Positions 1 through 8,326 of a stretch of DNA of 64,000 nucleotides are shown here, piece after piece. The position numbers and the translations under genes were made by a program. Source of the DNA: Mumia sp. ZJ1417 (GTDB lineage: Bacteria > Actinomycetota > Actinomycetes > Propionibacteriales > Nocardioidaceae); NCBI RefSeq assembly GCF_014127285.1, contig NZ_CP059901.1:806001-870000 (forward strand), given 5' to 3'. Positions within the stretch are counted from its first letter, which is position 1. The number at the start of each line of letters is the position of its first letter. The notes beneath the pieces were generated by a model that ran no database searches, was not told the origin of the DNA, and saw only the letters and a list, made by a program, of their open reading frames with translations.

Positions 1-2
1 TC

Positions 3-383
3 GACGTCGGGGCGGGCTCGGGGTGGACGACGGCACTGCTCGCGCACCTCGTCGGAGGCGGTGGCGAGGTGGTCGGTGTCGAGGTGGTCCCCGAGCTGCG
101 CGAGCGTGCGGGTGGGGTGCTCTCGAGGCTCGGCCTGACGTGGGTGCGGATCGAGCTCGCGATCGAGGTGCTCGGGTGGCCCGAGGCGGCTCCGTACGAC
201 CGCGTGCTCGTGTCTGCGCAGGCGCGATCGCTCCCGACGCCGCTCGTCGACCAGCTCGCTCCCGGCGGCGTGATGGTCGTCCCCGTCCGCGGACGGATGA
301 CGCGCGTGGTGCTCGCGGACGGCGGCGGTGCGCACGTGAGCGAGCACGGCGCGTACCGCTTCGTGCCGTTGATCGGCTGGTGA
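3..383 (+). CDS. pcm: protein-L-isoaspartate O-methyltransferase, C-terminal part (5' end outside window)
   Basis: The reading frame is open from the left edge and ends at TGA 381-383, so only the last 126 residues are present. It begins inside the SAM-binding motif I (DVGAGSGWTTALLAHLVG), continues with an acidic strand-2 (VVGVEVVPEL) and a late strand with APYDRVLVSAQA and PGGVMVVPV, the pattern of PCMT-type class I methyltransferases that repair isoaspartyl residues in damaged proteins. A methyltransferase of another substrate cannot be excluded because the N-terminus is missing. A tRNA gene follows 27 nt downstream. Confidence 0.7.
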   Translation, partial: DVGAGSGWTTALLAHLVGGGGEVVGVEVVPELRERAGGVLSRLGLTWVRIELAIEVLGWPEAAPYDRVLVSAQARSLPTPLVDQLAPGGVMVVPVRGRMTRVVLADGGGAHVSEHGAYRFVPLIGW

Positions 384-410
384 GCGTGCCCGCTAGTCTT
401 GGGCCGTGTC

Positions 411-483
411 GCCCCCGTAGCTCAGGGGATAGAGCACCGCTCTCCTAAAGCGGGTGTCGCTGGTTCGAATCCAGCCGGGGGCA
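411..483 (+). tRNA. tRNA-Arg (anticodon CCT)
   Basis: A 73-nt cloverleaf can be drawn: acceptor GCCCCCG (411-417) pairs with CGGGGGC (476-482), discriminator A483; the anticodon stem CCGCT/AGCGG encloses loop CTCCTAA, giving anticodon CCT (444-446), which reads AGG. The T-arm contains GGTTCGAATCC. The CCA end is not encoded. A -10-like TAGTCT lies at 394-399. AGG is a rare codon in such a GC-rich genome. Confidence 0.95.
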
Positions 484-485
484 CG

Positions 486-1502
486 TCAGGCGTCCGCGAG
501 TTCCCGCGCCGGCTCGGTCCCGGACGTCGCACCCGCGCTGACCGGCCGATCACCGCGCCGGCCCACCACGATCAGTGCGAGCCCGACCAGGGTCCATGCG
601 CCGAGCACGATCAGCGACTGGGTGAGATCCGCGTCGGGGAAGTACGCGAGGCTCCGGACGAGCGTGACGGCGGCGCCGGGGACGAAGAGCTGGCCGAGGT
701 CACCCCAGATCCACGGCAGGAACTCTGTCGGCTGGCTGGCCGCGGAGATCGGGTTGCCGATGAGCAGCGTGATCGCCGCGCCGACGCCGATCCCGGGCGG
801 GCCCAGGACGCTCGCGAGACCGGCAATCAGGGCACTCGTCGCCAGCAGGGAGAGTCCGATCCCTGCGGTCAGGGCGAGCGGGTCACCGGGGAGGATGCCG
901 AACCATCCGTGCAGCACCGTCGTCGTCAGGGTCGCGGCGACGACCGCGTACACCCCGACGGCGACCAGGCGCCGGCTGCGGCCTCCGACGAGGAGTGCGA
1001 CGACGATGCCGCCGATCATCCCGCCGAGGACCAGGGGGAAGGCGGCGGCGGTGATGCCGACCCCTTGCGCGTCGTCGGCGTCGAGTCCGACGACGTCGCT
1101 GATCGTCACCGGCATGTCGGCCGACACCTGGCCGAGCTCGTCGGCCAGCCGGGTCATGGCCTGGTGCGAGGCGCCACCTGCCGCCGAGGCGGTCAGCACC
1201 TCGGGCTCCTCGCCAAGCACGAGCCCGCCATAGACCTCGCGCTGTTCGACCGCCGCTACGGCGGCGTCGCGGTCGGCGACCTCGACGAGGTCGAAGCGCC
1301 CCGGAGCAGAGGTCTCGAGCTGCTGCTCGACGGTCTGGACCGCGGGAGCGGGGCCGGTGATAGCGACGGGGAGGTTCTGCGGCGTCGTGGTCGCGGCCGG
1401 CCAGGTGAAGGCGGCCACCACGAGGGTGACGACGAGCGCCGCAAGGGTGGCGGCGCCGAGGACGCGGCCCCAGCTCTGGGGTGCGGTGGTCTCGGTGGAC
1501 AT
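486..1502 (-). CDS. membrane protein of the YhgE/DUF3533 (ABC-2 permease-like) type
   Basis: 338 residues. One hydrophobic segment lies near residues 15-35, followed by a soluble extracytoplasmic loop of about 140 residues and then five to six membrane segments in the C-terminal half (roughly 150-325). This topology is typical of YhgE/Pip and SNG1-like proteins, which resemble ABC-2 permeases without their own ATPase and are often linked to drug or lipid export. The start ATG at 1502 was chosen because a GGAGGG ribosome site precedes it; an upstream in-frame start at 1571 would run through the promoter region. It is divergent from a TetR regulator with about 100 bp between them, so the regulator probably controls it. 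The substrate is unknown. Confidence 0.65.
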   Translation of the reverse strand: MSTETTAPQSWGRVLGAATLAALVVTLVVAAFTWPAATTTPQNLPVAITGPAPAVQTVEQQLETSAPGRFDLVEVADRDAAVAAVEQREVYGGLVLGEEPEVLTASAAGGASHQAMTRLADELGQVSADMPVTISDVVGLDADDAQGVGITAAAFPLVLGGMIGGIVVALLVGGRSRRLVAVGVYAVVAATLTTTVLHGWFGILPGDPLALTAGIGLSLLATSALIAGLASVLGPPGIGVGAAITLLIGNPISAASQPTEFLPWIWGDLGQLFVPGAAVTLVRSLAYFPDADLTQSLIVLGAWTLVGLALIVVGRRGDRPVSAGATSGTEPARELADA

Positions 1503-1523
1503 GGGTCCCTCCGTAGGAAGAAA

Positions 1524-1593
1524 AACGAATGATCGTTCTTTAAGAGTCGAACGACGGCCCACCTTTGTCAAGAACGTTCGTTCGCTTTACGGT
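1524..1593. promoter_or_regulatory. divergent promoter/operator region between exporter and TetR gene
   Basis: On the + strand TTGTCA (1565-1570), a 17-bp spacer and TACGGT (1588-1593) form a good sigma-70 promoter whose start point falls at the TetR ATG (1600), implying a leaderless mRNA. On the - strand an exact TTGACA occurs at 1571-1566. Two dyads are present: AACGA-N4-TCGTT (1524-1537) and AACG-N2-CGTT (1573-1582), the second inside the TetR promoter spacer. They are candidate TetR operators. Confidence 0.55.
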
Positions 1594-1599
1594 GGCGGC

Positions 1600-2187
1600 A
1601 TGCCGAAGGTCTCCGAGGAGCACAAGCGCGCCCGACGCGAGGAGATCGCCCGCGCGGCGCTGCGCTGCTTTGGGGAGAAGGGGTACGCCGCGACGTCGAT
1701 GGCCGACATCATCCGCGAGTCCGGGCTCTCTGCCGGCGCCATCTACGGCTACTACACGAACAAGAGCGAGCTGGTCCGTGAGGCGATGCGCAGCGTCGTC
1801 GTCGGACGGTTCACCGAGCTCGAGCGGGCGCGCGAGGGCAAGGCGACACTGCGCCCGAGCGAGCTGGTGGTGGAGTTTCTCCAGGGCGTCACCGAGGCTG
1901 TGGTCAGGCCCGGCCTGATCGTCCAGGTCTGGGCGAACGCGCAGCTCGATCCCGCGCTCGAGGAGACGGTGCAGGGCGCCGTCGGCGAGATCGGGCGCCT
2001 GTTCCGCGACTACCTCGAGTCCTGGTACGTCGCCGGCGGCATGGCCACGAGCGAGGCGCAGACGCGTGCCCAGGCGGAGTATCCGGTGTACGTCGCGGTG
2101 TGCCAGGGCTATCTCGTCCATGCGGCGACCGTGCGCGACTTCGACCGGGCCGCATACTTCGACGCAGTGACGCGCGTCCTGCCCTGA
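1600..2187 (+). CDS. TetR/AcrR family transcriptional regulator
   Basis: 195 residues. The N-terminus has the standard TetR helix-turn-helix (about residues 12-58: RREEIARAALRCFGEKG, then TSMADIIRESGLSAGAIYGYY), followed by a helical ligand-binding domain that I cannot assign to a ligand. The start ATG at 1600 coincides with the predicted transcription start. It is divergent from a membrane exporter-like gene at 486-1502, the classic arrangement of a local repressor that is released by the exported compound. Palindromic sequences in the shared promoter support autoregulation. Confidence 0.88.
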   Translation: MPKVSEEHKRARREEIARAALRCFGEKGYAATSMADIIRESGLSAGAIYGYYTNKSELVREAMRSVVVGRFTELERAREGKATLRPSELVVEFLQGVTEAVVRPGLIVQVWANAQLDPALEETVQGAVGEIGRLFRDYLESWYVAGGMATSEAQTRAQAEYPVYVAVCQGYLVHAATVRDFDRAAYFDAVTRVLP

Positions 2188-2192
2188 GGGCT

Positions 2193-2684
2193 TCAGCCCA
2201 GCGGCTTGTACATCACGTGCAGCCCGACCAGACCGAGCGTCGCATGGTCGTACGCGTCCGGCACCGTGCCGATGACCTCGAAGCCGAGGCTGCGCCACAG
2301 CCGCACGGCGGGGGTGTTGACCTCGACCACCGCGTTGAACTGGATGCCGTGGAACCCCTGATCCCGTGCCCAGGCGATCATGTCCTCGCCCAGCGTGCGG
2401 CCGACACCGCTGCGCCGCCCCGTCGGGTCGACCATGAAGCTCGCCGTCGCGACGTGCGCGCCACGGCCCGGGCGGTTCGGGCCCATCTTCGCCGAGCCGA
2501 GCACGGTGCCGTCGTCGTCGACCGCGACGGTCGTACGGCCCGGCGGCGCCTCCATCCACAGTCCGCGCGCAGAGTCGGAGTCGAGATCGGCCGGGTAGGC
2601 GTACGAGTCGCCGGCCTTGACGATGGTGTCGAAGAAAGGCCAGATCCGCTCCCAGTCGGAACGCGTGGCATCCCTGATCTGCAT
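2193..2684 (-). CDS. GNAT family N-acetyltransferase
   Basis: 163 residues with a complete GNAT fold: MQIRDATRSDW at the N-terminus, TASFMVDPTGRRSGVGRTLG as the acetyl-CoA pyrophosphate-binding loop (Q/RxxGxG/A type), NAVVEVNTPAVRLWRSLGF as the motif B region. This pattern is common in amino-acid or antibiotic acetyltransferases of the phosphinothricin acetyltransferase group, but the acceptor cannot be told. Its ATG overlaps the stop codon of the upstream flavin-dependent oxidoreductase (TGATG), so the two are translationally coupled and probably act in the same process. Confidence 0.8.
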   Translation of the reverse strand: MQIRDATRSDWERIWPFFDTIVKAGDSYAYPADLDSDSARGLWMEAPPGRTTVAVDDDGTVLGSAKMGPNRPGRGAHVATASFMVDPTGRRSGVGRTLGEDMIAWARDQGFHGIQFNAVVEVNTPAVRLWRSLGFEVIGTVPDAYDHATLGLVGLHVMYKPLG

Positions 2685-3718
2685 CAGGCCATCATGTCGT
2701 GCACCAGCGGGGCGACCTGCACCCCGTACAGCTCGATGCACCGCAGCAGCTGCTCGTGGCGCATCGCCCCGTTGGCGTACTTCATGTCGAAGCGGCTCAC
2801 GCCGAGCGCTGCGGCGTTGCGGGCGATCTTGCGGGCCACGGTCTCCGGCGAGCCGACGTAGAGGGCGCCGTCCGGCCCGGCTGCCTGCGCGAACTCGTTG
2901 CGCGTCGCGGGCGGCCAACCGCGCTCGCTGCCGATCTGGTTGCGCTGGGCGATCCAGTGGTCGTACAGCTCCTCGCGTGCCTGCTCGTCGGTCTCGGCGA
3001 TGTAGCCGGGGGAGTGCATCCCGACCGGCAGCACCTCGGCACCGTCCTTCTCCAGCGTCTCGCGGTAGAAGTCGGCGTACGGGACGAACTGCAGCGGTGG
3101 TCCGCCGATGATCGCGAGCATCATCGGGAGCCGGTAGTGCACCGCCCTGACCACCGACTGAGGGGTGCCGCCGACGCCGATCCACGTCGTCAGCCGGCCC
3201 GACTCGGTGGGCGGGTAGACCCGTTGGTCCTTCAGCGGCGGTCGCGTCGTGCCGGACCAGGTCACCGGCTGCTCGTCCAGGAGCGCCGCGAAGAGGTCGA
3301 GCTTCTCGTTGAACAGCACCTCGTAGTCGCCGAGGTCGAAGCCGAACAGCCCGAACGACTCCGTAAAGGACCCGCGCCCCAAGATCACCTCGGCGCGTCC
3401 GTGCGACAGGGCGTCGAGCGTCGCGAAGCGCTCGTAGACCCGGATCGGGTCGTCGGAGCTGAGCACGGTGACTGCGGAGCCCAGGCGGATCCGCTCCGTA
3501 CGGCCGGCGATCGCGGCGAGCACGACGTCGGGAGACGTGATCGAGAAGTCGGCGCGGTGGTGCTCGCCGAGGCCGATGAAGGCCAGGCCGACCTCGTCGG
3601 CGAGGACGGCCTGCTCGACCACCTGCCGCAGGACCTCCGGCGCCGGGACCAGGGCGCCGTCGGCGTCGGAGGTGATGTCGCCGAAGGTGTCGAGACCGAG
3701 CTCGAGCGGTTCACTCAC
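2684..3718 (-). CDS. LLM-class flavin-dependent oxidoreductase (bacterial luciferase-like)
   Basis: 344 residues, the usual length for luciferase-like monooxygenases. It shows the family TIM-barrel signatures: LGLDTFGDI at the start, FIGLGEHHRADF (residues about 48-59), TERIRLGSAVTVLSSDDPIR, GRAEVILGRGSFTESF near residue 110, and VGSPETVARKI near the C-terminus. Such enzymes use FMN or F420; the EHH motif is typical of the FMN/F420 group, and which one is used is not visible. It is the first gene of a two-gene unit with the overlapping GNAT gene. ATG 3718 is the most natural start. Confidence 0.85.
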   Translation of the reverse strand: MSEPLELGLDTFGDITSDADGALVPAPEVLRQVVEQAVLADEVGLAFIGLGEHHRADFSITSPDVVLAAIAGRTERIRLGSAVTVLSSDDPIRVYERFATLDALSHGRAEVILGRGSFTESFGLFGFDLGDYEVLFNEKLDLFAALLDEQPVTWSGTTRPPLKDQRVYPPTESGRLTTWIGVGGTPQSVVRAVHYRLPMMLAIIGGPPLQFVPYADFYRETLEKDGAEVLPVGMHSPGYIAETDEQAREELYDHWIAQRNQIGSERGWPPATRNEFAQAAGPDGALYVGSPETVARKIARNAAALGVSRFDMKYANGAMRHEQLLRCIELYGVQVAPLVHDMMA

Positions 3719-4159
3719 CGTACGACCGTAGCGTGGGGAACGAATCGCGCGACGGGCGTTCCTCTCGTTCGAGCCGTCCCCCGACCCGAATGAGAGTCAT
3801 GATCCCAGGCAGTACCAACCTCCCTCCGGCAAGCGCTTCGGGGGGAGGTGAGGGGTGGGACGGTCGCCGAGGTGCAGGCCGCCAGCCGGCGCTCGGGTCA
3901 CCTGCGGATCCTGGTCGGAGACAGCAGCGGCCTGCACTCCGTCGTGCACGCGCGCCCCCAGCGCTTCCGACAGCGGTGTCGTCGCGGCCAGCGCGAACAC
4001 CGGTCGCTGACGCCGGCGACCGGCGCGTCGCCCAGCAGGCAGCCTCGTGCTTGATCGCGCGCCGATCCCGTCCTCCAGTGCCCATCTGCCGTGCAGATCC
4101 CCTCGGCGGGTTCGACGAGCTGTCGGCACAGGGGGACATCGTGTATGTAGTGTGCGGAA
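3719..4159. other. 441-bp gap without a recognisable gene
   Basis: No reading frame here has a recognisable domain or good ribosome site. One frame on the - strand (about 3800-3960, containing FALAATTPLSEALGARVHDGVQ) looks weakly protein-like and could be the tail of a lost gene, but it lacks a start and any family signature. The stretch lies upstream of a DinB-like gene that itself has an internal deletion, which suggests local decay. Confidence 0.4.
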
Positions 4160-4618
4160 ATGGCACGGGGCGAACGGCTCGCGGAGCAGTTGGACTGGTA
4201 CTGGCGCAAGAACTTGCGGCCACGGCTGGAGGGTCTTACCGACGAGGAGTACTTCTGGGAGCCGGTGCGCGACTGCTGGAGCATCCGCCCACGTGGCACG
4301 TCGGTCGCACCGATGTCGGAAGGTTCGGGGGAGTGGACGATGGACTCCGCCTCCCCTGCCCCGGTACCGGCGCCGGTGACCACGATTGCCTGGCGGCTGG
4401 CGCACATCATCGTCTCCTGCCTGGGCTATCGGGTCGCATGGCACTTCGGCGGCCAGGACGTCGACTCCCAGACATTCGCTTACGTGGGTCCCGAGCGGTT
4501 TCCCATGGAGAGCATCGTCCTGCACGTCAACAGAGAGCTGATCCATCACGGCGCCGAGATCTCCCTGCTGCGCGACCTCTACCACTGGCAGGACGGAGCC
4601 GTACCGCGCCGAATGTGA
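4160..4618 (+). CDS. DinB-like protein with an internal deletion
   Basis: 152 residues. The N-terminal part (LDWYWRKNLRPRLEGLTDEEYFWEPV, then CWSIRPRG, TTIAWRLAHIIV and FGG) and the C-terminal part (ESIVLHVNRELIHHGAEISLLRDLY) match the actinobacterial DinB/DUF664 family, four-helix-bundle proteins that bind a metal through histidines; some are thiol-dependent transferases. Family members I know are about 180-195 residues. Here TFAYVG is followed almost at once by PMESIVLHVNRE, so about 35-40 residues containing one helix appear to be missing in frame. The metal histidines in HII and VNRELIHH remain. It may be a degenerate or remodelled protein. GTG/ATG start at 4160 follows TGTGCGGAA, a poor ribosome site. 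Confidence 0.6.
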   Translation: MARGERLAEQLDWYWRKNLRPRLEGLTDEEYFWEPVRDCWSIRPRGTSVAPMSEGSGEWTMDSASPAPVPAPVTTIAWRLAHIIVSCLGYRVAWHFGGQDVDSQTFAYVGPERFPMESIVLHVNRELIHHGAEISLLRDLYHWQDGAVPRRM

Positions 4619-4702
4619 TGTCACGTGGGAACCACGCGCGCGGATCGCGCGCGACCTGCGGGCGCGATGGCCCGCCCTCCGGCGGCACGGGATACTTCCG
4701 GC

Positions 4703-5506
4703 ATGACCGAGAAGCTGCCCGTCGCGACCTGGCTCACCGACATGGATGGCGTCCTTGTGCACGAGGAGGACGCCATCCCGGGGGCGGCCGAGTTCCTCCA
4801 GCGCCTCACCGAGTCCGGGTGCAAGTTCCTCGTCCTCACCAACAACTCGATCTACACGCCGCGCGACCTGCGGGCCCGGCTCGCCGAGTCGGGACTCGAC
4901 GTCCCCGAGGACCGGATCTGGACCTCGGCGCTCGCGACCGCGCAGTTCCTGTCCGACCAGCGGCCGAACGGCAGCGCGTACGTGGTCGGCGAGGCGGGGA
5001 TGACCACGGCGCTGCACGCGGTCGGGTACGTGCTGACGCGCTCGCGTCCGGACTACGTCGTGCTCGGAGAGACCCGCACGTACTCCTTCGAGGCGATCAC
5101 GACCGCGATCCAGCTCATCGTTAACGGCGCGCGCTTCATCGCCACCAACCCCGACCCGACCGGCCCGTCGCCGGCGGGGCCGCTGCCGGCCACGGGGTCG
5201 GTCGCGGCGCTGATCACCCGCGCGACCGGCGTCGAGCCGTACTTCGTCGGCAAGCCCAACCCGCTCATGATGCGCAACGCGCTCAACCGCATCGACGCGC
5301 ACTCCGAGACCACGGTGATGATCGGCGACCGGATGGACACCGACATCGTCTCGGGGATGGAGGCCGGCCTGCGGACCATCCTGGTCCTCACCGGCTCGAC
5401 GCGCCGCGAGCACGTCGAGCGGTTCCCGTACCGCCCCACCCGCATCGTCGACTCGATCGCGGACCTCGTCGACGACGTCGTCGCGCCGCCGGTCGACGCG
5501 GAGTGA
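4703..5506 (+). CDS. HAD-superfamily class IIA sugar phosphatase (NagD-like)
   Basis: 267 residues. Motif I is [11 protein letters not shown] (catalytic Asp 13 and Asp 15), motif II LVLTNNS (residues about 46-52), the C2a cap lies between, and motif IV is [18 protein letters not shown] near residue 214; [10 protein letters not shown] supplies the motif III lysine. This is the complete set for NagD/phosphoglycolate-type phosphatases acting on small sugar or nucleotide phosphates. ATG 4703 was chosen because the [13 protein letters not shown] start matches family length; GATACT (4691-4696) seven nt upstream suggests a leaderless transcript. It is followed by an aldo/keto reductase with overlapping or adjoining start. 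Confidence 0.87.
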   Translation: MTEKLPVATWLTDMDGVLVHEEDAIPGAAEFLQRLTESGCKFLVLTNNSIYTPRDLRARLAESGLDVPEDRIWTSALATAQFLSDQRPNGSAYVVGEAGMTTALHAVGYVLTRSRPDYVVLGETRTYSFEAITTAIQLIVNGARFIATNPDPTGPSPAGPLPATGSVAALITRATGVEPYFVGKPNPLMMRNALNRIDAHSETTVMIGDRMDTDIVSGMEAGLRTILVLTGSTRREHVERFPYRPTRIVDSIADLVDDVVAPPVDAE

Positions 5507-5520
5507 CCGATACTGGCGAC

Positions 5521-6594
5521 ATGAGTGTGCCTCGGACGATCCTCGATCCCCACGACCTCTACCGAGCGGCCGACGACCGCTATGACAGCGTCGCGGACGG
5601 CGGGCCCGCGCTGTTCCGTCGGTGCGGGCGCTCCGGACTCCAGCTGCCCGCGATCTCGCTGGGGCTGTGGCACAACTTCGGCGACGACACCCCGCTGGCC
5701 ACGCAGCGGGCGATCCTCCGCCACGCGTTCGACCTCGGGGTCACGCACTTCGACCTCGCCAACAACTACGGGCCTCCGTACGGCGCGGCGGAGAAGAACG
5801 TCGGCCGCATCCTCGCCGAGGACTTCGCCCCGTACCGCAACGAGCTCGTCATCTCGACCAAGGCCGGCTGGGACATGTGGCCTGGTCCGTACGGGTTCCT
5901 CGGCTCGCGCAAGTATCTGCTGAGCAGCCTCGATGACTCGCTCCAGCGGATGGGGCTGGACTACGTCGACATCTTCTACAGCCACCGCTTCGACCCGCAC
6001 ACGCCGCTGGAGGAGACGATGGGCGCGCTCGACGCGGCCGTACGGTCCGGAAAGGCGCGCTACGCGGGGATCAGCTCGTACGGTCCCGAGCGCACCCGCG
6101 AGGCGGCGGCGATCCTCGCCGACCTCGGCACGCCGTTGCTGCTGCACCAGCCGTCGTACTCGATGCTCAACCGGTGGGTCGAGGACGGGCTCCTGGACGT
6201 GCTGGAGGACGTGGGCGCAGGGTGCATCGCGTTCTCGCCGCTCGCCCAGGGCGTGCTGACGGGCCGCTACCTCAACGGCGTCCCTGAAGGTTCTCGCGCC
6301 GCGGCCGACAAGTCGTTGGACCCGCAGATGATCGAGGACAACCTCGCGCACGTGCGGGCGCTGAACGACCTCGCGCAAGAGCGTGGGCAGACCCTCGCCC
6401 AGATGGCCGTCGCATGGGTCCTGCGCGACCCTCGGGTGACCTCGGCGCTCGTCGGTGCTTCGAGCGTCGCGCAGCTCGAGGACAGCCTCGGGGCGTTGCA
6501 GAACCTGTCCTTCAGTGCCGATGAGCTGGAGCGGATCGACTCCCACGCGGTCGACGGGCATCTCAACATCTGGGCGGGGTCCAGCGAGGCCTGA
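5521..6594 (+). CDS. aldo/keto reductase, YghZ/glyceraldehyde-3-phosphate reductase type
   Basis: 357 residues from ATG 5521. The NADPH-dependent aldo/keto reductase tetrad is visible: Asp in THFDLANNYGPPYG with its Tyr, Lys in LVISTKAGW, His in DIFYSHRFDPHTP. SPLAQGVLTGRYL and the C-terminal VGASSVAQLEDSL form the cofactor-binding loop. E. coli YghZ homologues reduce L-glyceraldehyde 3-phosphate and methylglyoxal. A GTG at 5503 overlapping the upstream stop (GTGA) is an alternative start; I prefer 5521 because GATACT at 5509-5514 lies six nt before it and because family proteins start near this point. Confidence 0.88.
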   Translation: MSVPRTILDPHDLYRAADDRYDSVADGGPALFRRCGRSGLQLPAISLGLWHNFGDDTPLATQRAILRHAFDLGVTHFDLANNYGPPYGAAEKNVGRILAEDFAPYRNELVISTKAGWDMWPGPYGFLGSRKYLLSSLDDSLQRMGLDYVDIFYSHRFDPHTPLEETMGALDAAVRSGKARYAGISSYGPERTREAAAILADLGTPLLLHQPSYSMLNRWVEDGLLDVLEDVGAGCIAFSPLAQGVLTGRYLNGVPEGSRAAADKSLDPQMIEDNLAHVRALNDLAQERGQTLAQMAVAWVLRDPRVTSALVGASSVAQLEDSLGALQNLSFSADELERIDSHAVDGHLNIWAGSSEA

Positions 6595-6699
6595 GCAAGC
6601 ACCCTGGTCCGTTCTGCGACCTATCCGTTATCCTTTTGTGATGGAATCCCCCCGATCCTGGCGCGCCCTGCGTCGACAAACCTCTGGAGCGGCATCACG

Positions 6700-7614
6700 G
6701 TGAAGGTCTTCGTGACAGGTGCCACCGGCGTCATGGGACGGTCCGTGATCCACGCGTTGCAAGGCGCGGGGCACGAGGTCCGCGCCCTCGCCCGCAGCGA
6801 CGAGAGCGCAACGACCCTCGCCGACCGCGGAGTTGCGTCCGTACGCGCGAGCCTCTTCGACCGTGCCAGCCTCGTCCAGGCGATGGAGGGGTGCGACGCG
6901 GTCGCCAACCTCGCCACCCACATGCCCGTCGGCACCAGCGGGATGCGCCCTGGCGCGTGGAAGTCCAACGACCGCATCCACGTCGAGGGCTCCCGCACCG
7001 TGTCGCACGCGGCGGCCGAGGCCGGTATCGGGCGGCTCGTCCAGGAGAGCGTCTCCTTCCTGTACGCCGACCACGGCGAGGGGTGGATCGACGAGGACAG
7101 CCCGATCGCCGTCTCGTGCGCGGCCGAGCCGGTCGTGCTCGCGGAGACCCACGCCCAGCACTATGCCTCCGCGACGCGCGAGGCCGTCGTGCTGCGCTTC
7201 GGCACGATCGTCGGCGACGACGCCGTCACGCGGTGGCGCCTCGCACGGGCACGCGCGGGTCAGGCCGTCGGGCTCGGCAAGCCGCAGTCGTGGACGCACG
7301 TCGTGCACGCCGACGACATCGGCGGAGCGGTCCTCGCCGCGTTGACCGCGCCTCCGGGCACTTACAACGTCGGGGCCGATCCTGTACGCCGCGGCGAGCT
7401 CGTCGCCGCGTTCGCGGAAGCCGTCGGTCAGGACGAGGCCAGCTTCTACCGGCGGCTGGTGCTGCGTCTCGGGGGTGACCGCCTGGAGTGGCTCACCCGG
7501 TCGCAGCGGGTCAGTTCCGACCGGTTCGCGCGGGCGACCGGCTGGACGGCGTCGCATACGCAGTTCGACGCAGGATGGTTGCTCCCGATGGTCGTCGAGG
7601 CCGCCAGTGCCTGA
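6700..7614 (+). CDS. NAD(P)-dependent epimerase/dehydratase family protein (extended SDR)
   Basis: 304 residues. KVFVTGATGVMGRSVI at the N-terminus is the Rossmann GxxGxxG motif of extended or atypical SDRs. The usual catalytic YxxxK is not clear: the region around residues 110-150 reads QESVSFLYADHGEGW and AETHAQHYASA, so catalysis may be atypical or absent, as in NmrA-like members. LRFGTIVGDD and WTHVVHADDIGGAV are SDR-fold signatures. Start GTG 6700 has TCTGGAG ten nt upstream. A small conserved gene overlaps its 3' end by 8 nt. Confidence 0.78.
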   Translation: MKVFVTGATGVMGRSVIHALQGAGHEVRALARSDESATTLADRGVASVRASLFDRASLVQAMEGCDAVANLATHMPVGTSGMRPGAWKSNDRIHVEGSRTVSHAAAEAGIGRLVQESVSFLYADHGEGWIDEDSPIAVSCAAEPVVLAETHAQHYASATREAVVLRFGTIVGDDAVTRWRLARARAGQAVGLGKPQSWTHVVHADDIGGAVLAALTAPPGTYNVGADPVRRGELVAAFAEAVGQDEASFYRRLVLRLGGDRLEWLTRSQRVSSDRFARATGWTASHTQFDAGWLLPMVVEAASA

Positions 7615-7807
7615 CGAGCAGCGCCCGCCGGGCGAGCGTACGGCCGCCGAGGAGCGGCGTCGGCGGCTCCGCGCTGCGCGCCTGCTCGGCGACGTCGTGC
7701 CCGAGACCACGCGCGACGAGACCGCCGAGGGCTGGGGTGAGCGCGACAGCAGCCGCAGCCGCGACGACGAGCTGCGTCGGGACGTGCCCCCGCACCACGG
7801 CGGCTGA
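7607..7807 (+). CDS. small conserved actinobacterial protein, about 66 residues
   Basis: A short highly charged protein starting at GTG 7607 and overlapping the end of the epimerase gene by 8 nt. The sequence has a helical Arg-rich stretch (AAEERRRRLRAARLLGDV), the phrase GDVVPETTRDE and the ending LRRDVPPHHG. I recognise the LGDV.PETT...VPPHHG layout as a recurrent short hypothetical protein in Nocardioides-like genomes, with no known function. Codon-position bias in this frame and the overlap argue that it is expressed together with the upstream gene. Confidence 0.6.
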   Translation: MPDEQRPPGERTAAEERRRRLRAARLLGDVVPETTRDETAEGWGERDSSRSRDDELRRDVPPHHGG

Positions 7808-7816
7808 CGGGCGCGG

Positions 7817-8236
7817 TCAGCTCTCTGGCGTGGTGCCGCCACCGCGGCTGGCGCGCAGCTCGTCGCGGATCTCGCGCAGCAGCGCGATGTCCTCCGGCGG
7901 CGGTGCGTCGTCGGTCGGCTTCTGGTAGCGCTCGCGGAACTTGTTCATGGGCAGGACGAGCAGGAAGTAGAGCACCGCCGCGATGATGAGGAAGTTGATC
8001 AGCGCGGTGATGACGGCGCCGATGTTGACGAACGTGGCGGGGTTGCCGCTCACGATCGTGAAGCCGAAGCCGAGGGTGTCGTCGCCGCCGATCGCAGCGA
8101 GCAACGGCTCGATGACCGCCTCGGTGAACGACGTGACCAGCCCGGTGACCGCGGTGCCCATGACGACCGCGACCGCAAGGTCGATGACGTTGCCGCGCAT
8201 GACGAACTCTTTGAATCCTGCGACCATCCCAGCCAT
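7817..8236 (-). CDS. mscL: large-conductance mechanosensitive channel MscL
   Basis: 139 residues. The MscL family signature is complete: GFKEFVMRGNVIDLAVAVVMG at residues 7-27 (cytoplasmic N-helix leading into TM1), a periplasmic loop, TM2 around FLIIAAVLYFLLVLPMNK and a charged C-terminal helix (DIALLREIRDELRAS). The homopentamer opens under membrane tension to release solutes in osmotic downshock. ATG 8236 was chosen over an upstream start at 8314 because MAGMVAGFKEF is the normal N-terminus. Confidence 0.95.
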   Translation of the reverse strand: MAGMVAGFKEFVMRGNVIDLAVAVVMGTAVTGLVTSFTEAVIEPLLAAIGGDDTLGFGFTIVSGNPATFVNIGAVITALINFLIIAAVLYFLLVLPMNKFRERYQKPTDDAPPPEDIALLREIRDELRASRGGGTTPES

Positions 8237-8326
8237 GCCTGTGTCCGTTCGTGAGGAGGGTGGTGGACCCACCCACCCCACCACAGAGCGCCGAGATCTG
8301 CGACCTCCGACCACAGGCGACCGGAC

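Noticed and set aside
411-483. tRNA-Arg as an integration site for a mobile element
   Set aside because: No integrase, no repeated tRNA 3' end and no phage-like genes follow.
3797-4160. A hidden gene on the - strand in the 3.7-4.2 kb gap
   Set aside because: No start with a ribosome site, no known domain and stop codons in alternative frames; kept only as a possible remnant.
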